Below are positions 4,736 to 5,600 of a DNA stretch of 5,600 bases, one piece after another; position 1 is the first letter of the stretch, and each line of letters opens with the position of its first letter. The notes under the pieces were generated by a model. That model worked only from the letters and a program-made list of their open reading frames with translations, was not told where the DNA came from and searched no databases. Location of the stretch: the NCBI GenBank assembly GCA_937888925.1, contig CALARM010000123.1:1-5600 (forward strand). The letters are read 5' to 3'. Position numbers and translations under genes: made by a program. Source of the DNA: an uncultured Synergistia bacterium. GTDB taxonomy: Bacteria; Eremiobacterota; SpSt-956; JAKJGF01.

Positions 4736-5600
4736 ATGAATAATGTATCAATTCTTCTGAAATATTCTTTAATTTTCTTACTCCTTATAATTTTAAGCGG
4801 CCTTTCGTTAGCCTCCGGTATAACTCCTTTATGGGAATATAAAGCAGGGGGACAGATTTTTTCTTCTCCTGTATGTGCCGATATAAATGACGACGGGAAA
4901 ATAGAGATTATTTTCGGTTCAAATGATTCCTATGTCCATGTAGTGGACGGGGAAACAGGCAAAGCTGTGTGGGACTATAAAACAGGCGACAAGATAATAT
5001 CTTCTCCTTCTGTGGCAGATATAAACGGAGACGGAAGACTTGAAGTTATTGTTACTTCACAGGATCATTTTGTTTATGCCCTGAGGGGAAACAGAGGTGA
5101 ACTGCTGTGGAAATTTGACGGTAAAGACTGGCTTAATTCTTCTCCCGTAACAGGTAATATATCCGGTAAGGGAGATTTATTCGTTGCTTTCGGAAACCAG
5201 AAGGGCACAGTGTATCTTGTAGATGGTAAAACAGGTAAAGAAATATGGGAATTTACCACGGGAGGAGATGTGAGTAATGCTCCTTCTATGGCAGATGTTG
5301 ACGGTGACGGCATTTTAGAGGTAATATTCGGCTCTGCCGATAAGAAAATTTATTGTCTGAAAGGTGACAGCGGGAAAGAGATGTGGAATTTTCCCGGAGG
5401 AGATGTTTTTGTTTCCTCTGTTGTTACAGGTGATATAAACGGTGACGGCTCTTATGAAGTAATTGCCTGTTCCTATGATAAGAATATTTATGCTTTAAAC
5501 GGTAAATCGGGACAAATTCTGTGGAAATATACGGCAGGCGATTCAATAGACTGCACTCCTTCACTGGGAGATGTAAATTCTGACGGAAAAATTGATATAG
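4736..5600 (+). CDS. Secreted beta-propeller with calcium-loop (FG-GAP/PQQ-like) repeats, C-terminus beyond the window
   Basis: The first 288 codons are visible; the gene continues past the right edge. Residues 1-26 are a signal peptide (long LIFLLLIILSGLSLA core). The rest is six visible blades, each starting W-x-[YF] and ending with a DGxTGK-like turn. The blade Trp residues lie at 33, 79, 125, 171, 217 and 263, exactly 46 apart. Asp-rich calcium loops DxNxDG or DxDxDG sit at 49-54, 95-100, 187-192, 233-238 and 279-284. The third (141-146, NISGKG) has lost its acidic residues. Such folds occur in BamB-like and FG-GAP/VCBS proteins, which usually have seven or eight blades and bind proteins or polysaccharides. 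No catalytic residues are visible. AAGGGG lies about 7 bases before the ATG, after a leader with a hairpin and a heptamer array. Confidence 0.92.
   Translation, partial: MNNVSILLKYSLIFLLLIILSGLSLASGITPLWEYKAGGQIFSSPVCADINDDGKIEIIFGSNDSYVHVVDGETGKAVWDYKTGDKIISSPSVADINGDGRLEVIVTSQDHFVYALRGNRGELLWKFDGKDWLNSSPVTGNISGKGDLFVAFGNQKGTVYLVDGKTGKEIWEFTTGGDVSNAPSMADVDGDGILEVIFGSADKKIYCLKGDSGKEMWNFPGGDVFVSSVVTGDINGDGSYEVIACSYDKNIYALNGKSGQILWKYTAGDSIDCTPSLGDVNSDGKIDI

Noticed and set aside
5074..5313. Minus-strand ORF of 79 codons
   Set aside because: It is antisense to the propeller repeats; its Ser/Pro-rich product reflects the repeated codons on the other strand.

Overview
The window is low-GC bacterial DNA with five long protein genes, and all five encode exported proteins. 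Four have an ordinary Sec signal peptide and one has a lipoprotein-type signal. A lipoprotein C11 peptidase, an Asp-box beta-propeller, secreted ankyrin repeats and several period-7 tandem repeats between genes suggest a free-living, probably double-membraned bacterium of a little-studied lineage. There is no rRNA, tRNA or housekeeping gene to place it taxonomically.

Left part (minus strand): a 220-residue secreted protein with six cysteines in its mature part (573-1235) is followed by a secreted ankyrin-repeat protein that starts at a TTG (509) and runs off the left edge. A perfect 13-bp hairpin with a U-run lies between them and touches the ribosome binding site of the ankyrin gene. The second gene is therefore reached by readthrough or is controlled at this point.

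Divergent gap 1236-1722: it holds a decayed transposase fragment on the minus strand, an AT-rich hairpin, and a good extended -10 promoter that drives the rightward genes. A possible 26-codon ORF overlaps the start of the next gene by 8 bases.

Right part (plus strand): 1723-2898 encodes a secreted gluzincin-like metallopeptidase relative in which HExxH reads HELGD. 3119-4306 encodes a clostripain-family (C11) cysteine peptidase lipoprotein. From 4736 to the right edge there is a secreted beta-propeller with Trp and calcium-loop positions repeating every 46 residues exactly. Each plus-strand gene has its own promoter candidate, so they look like separate transcription units rather than one operon.

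The noncoding DNA near the last two genes carries period-7 arrays of two kinds, a TCAC type and a GCGTAA/CGCGTYA type. One array lies inside the predicted 5' leader of the propeller gene, between a long hairpin and the ribosome binding site. I see no complete known defence or biosynthetic system. The parts most worth a second look are the altered metallopeptidase, the repeat-bearing leader and the heptamer arrays.
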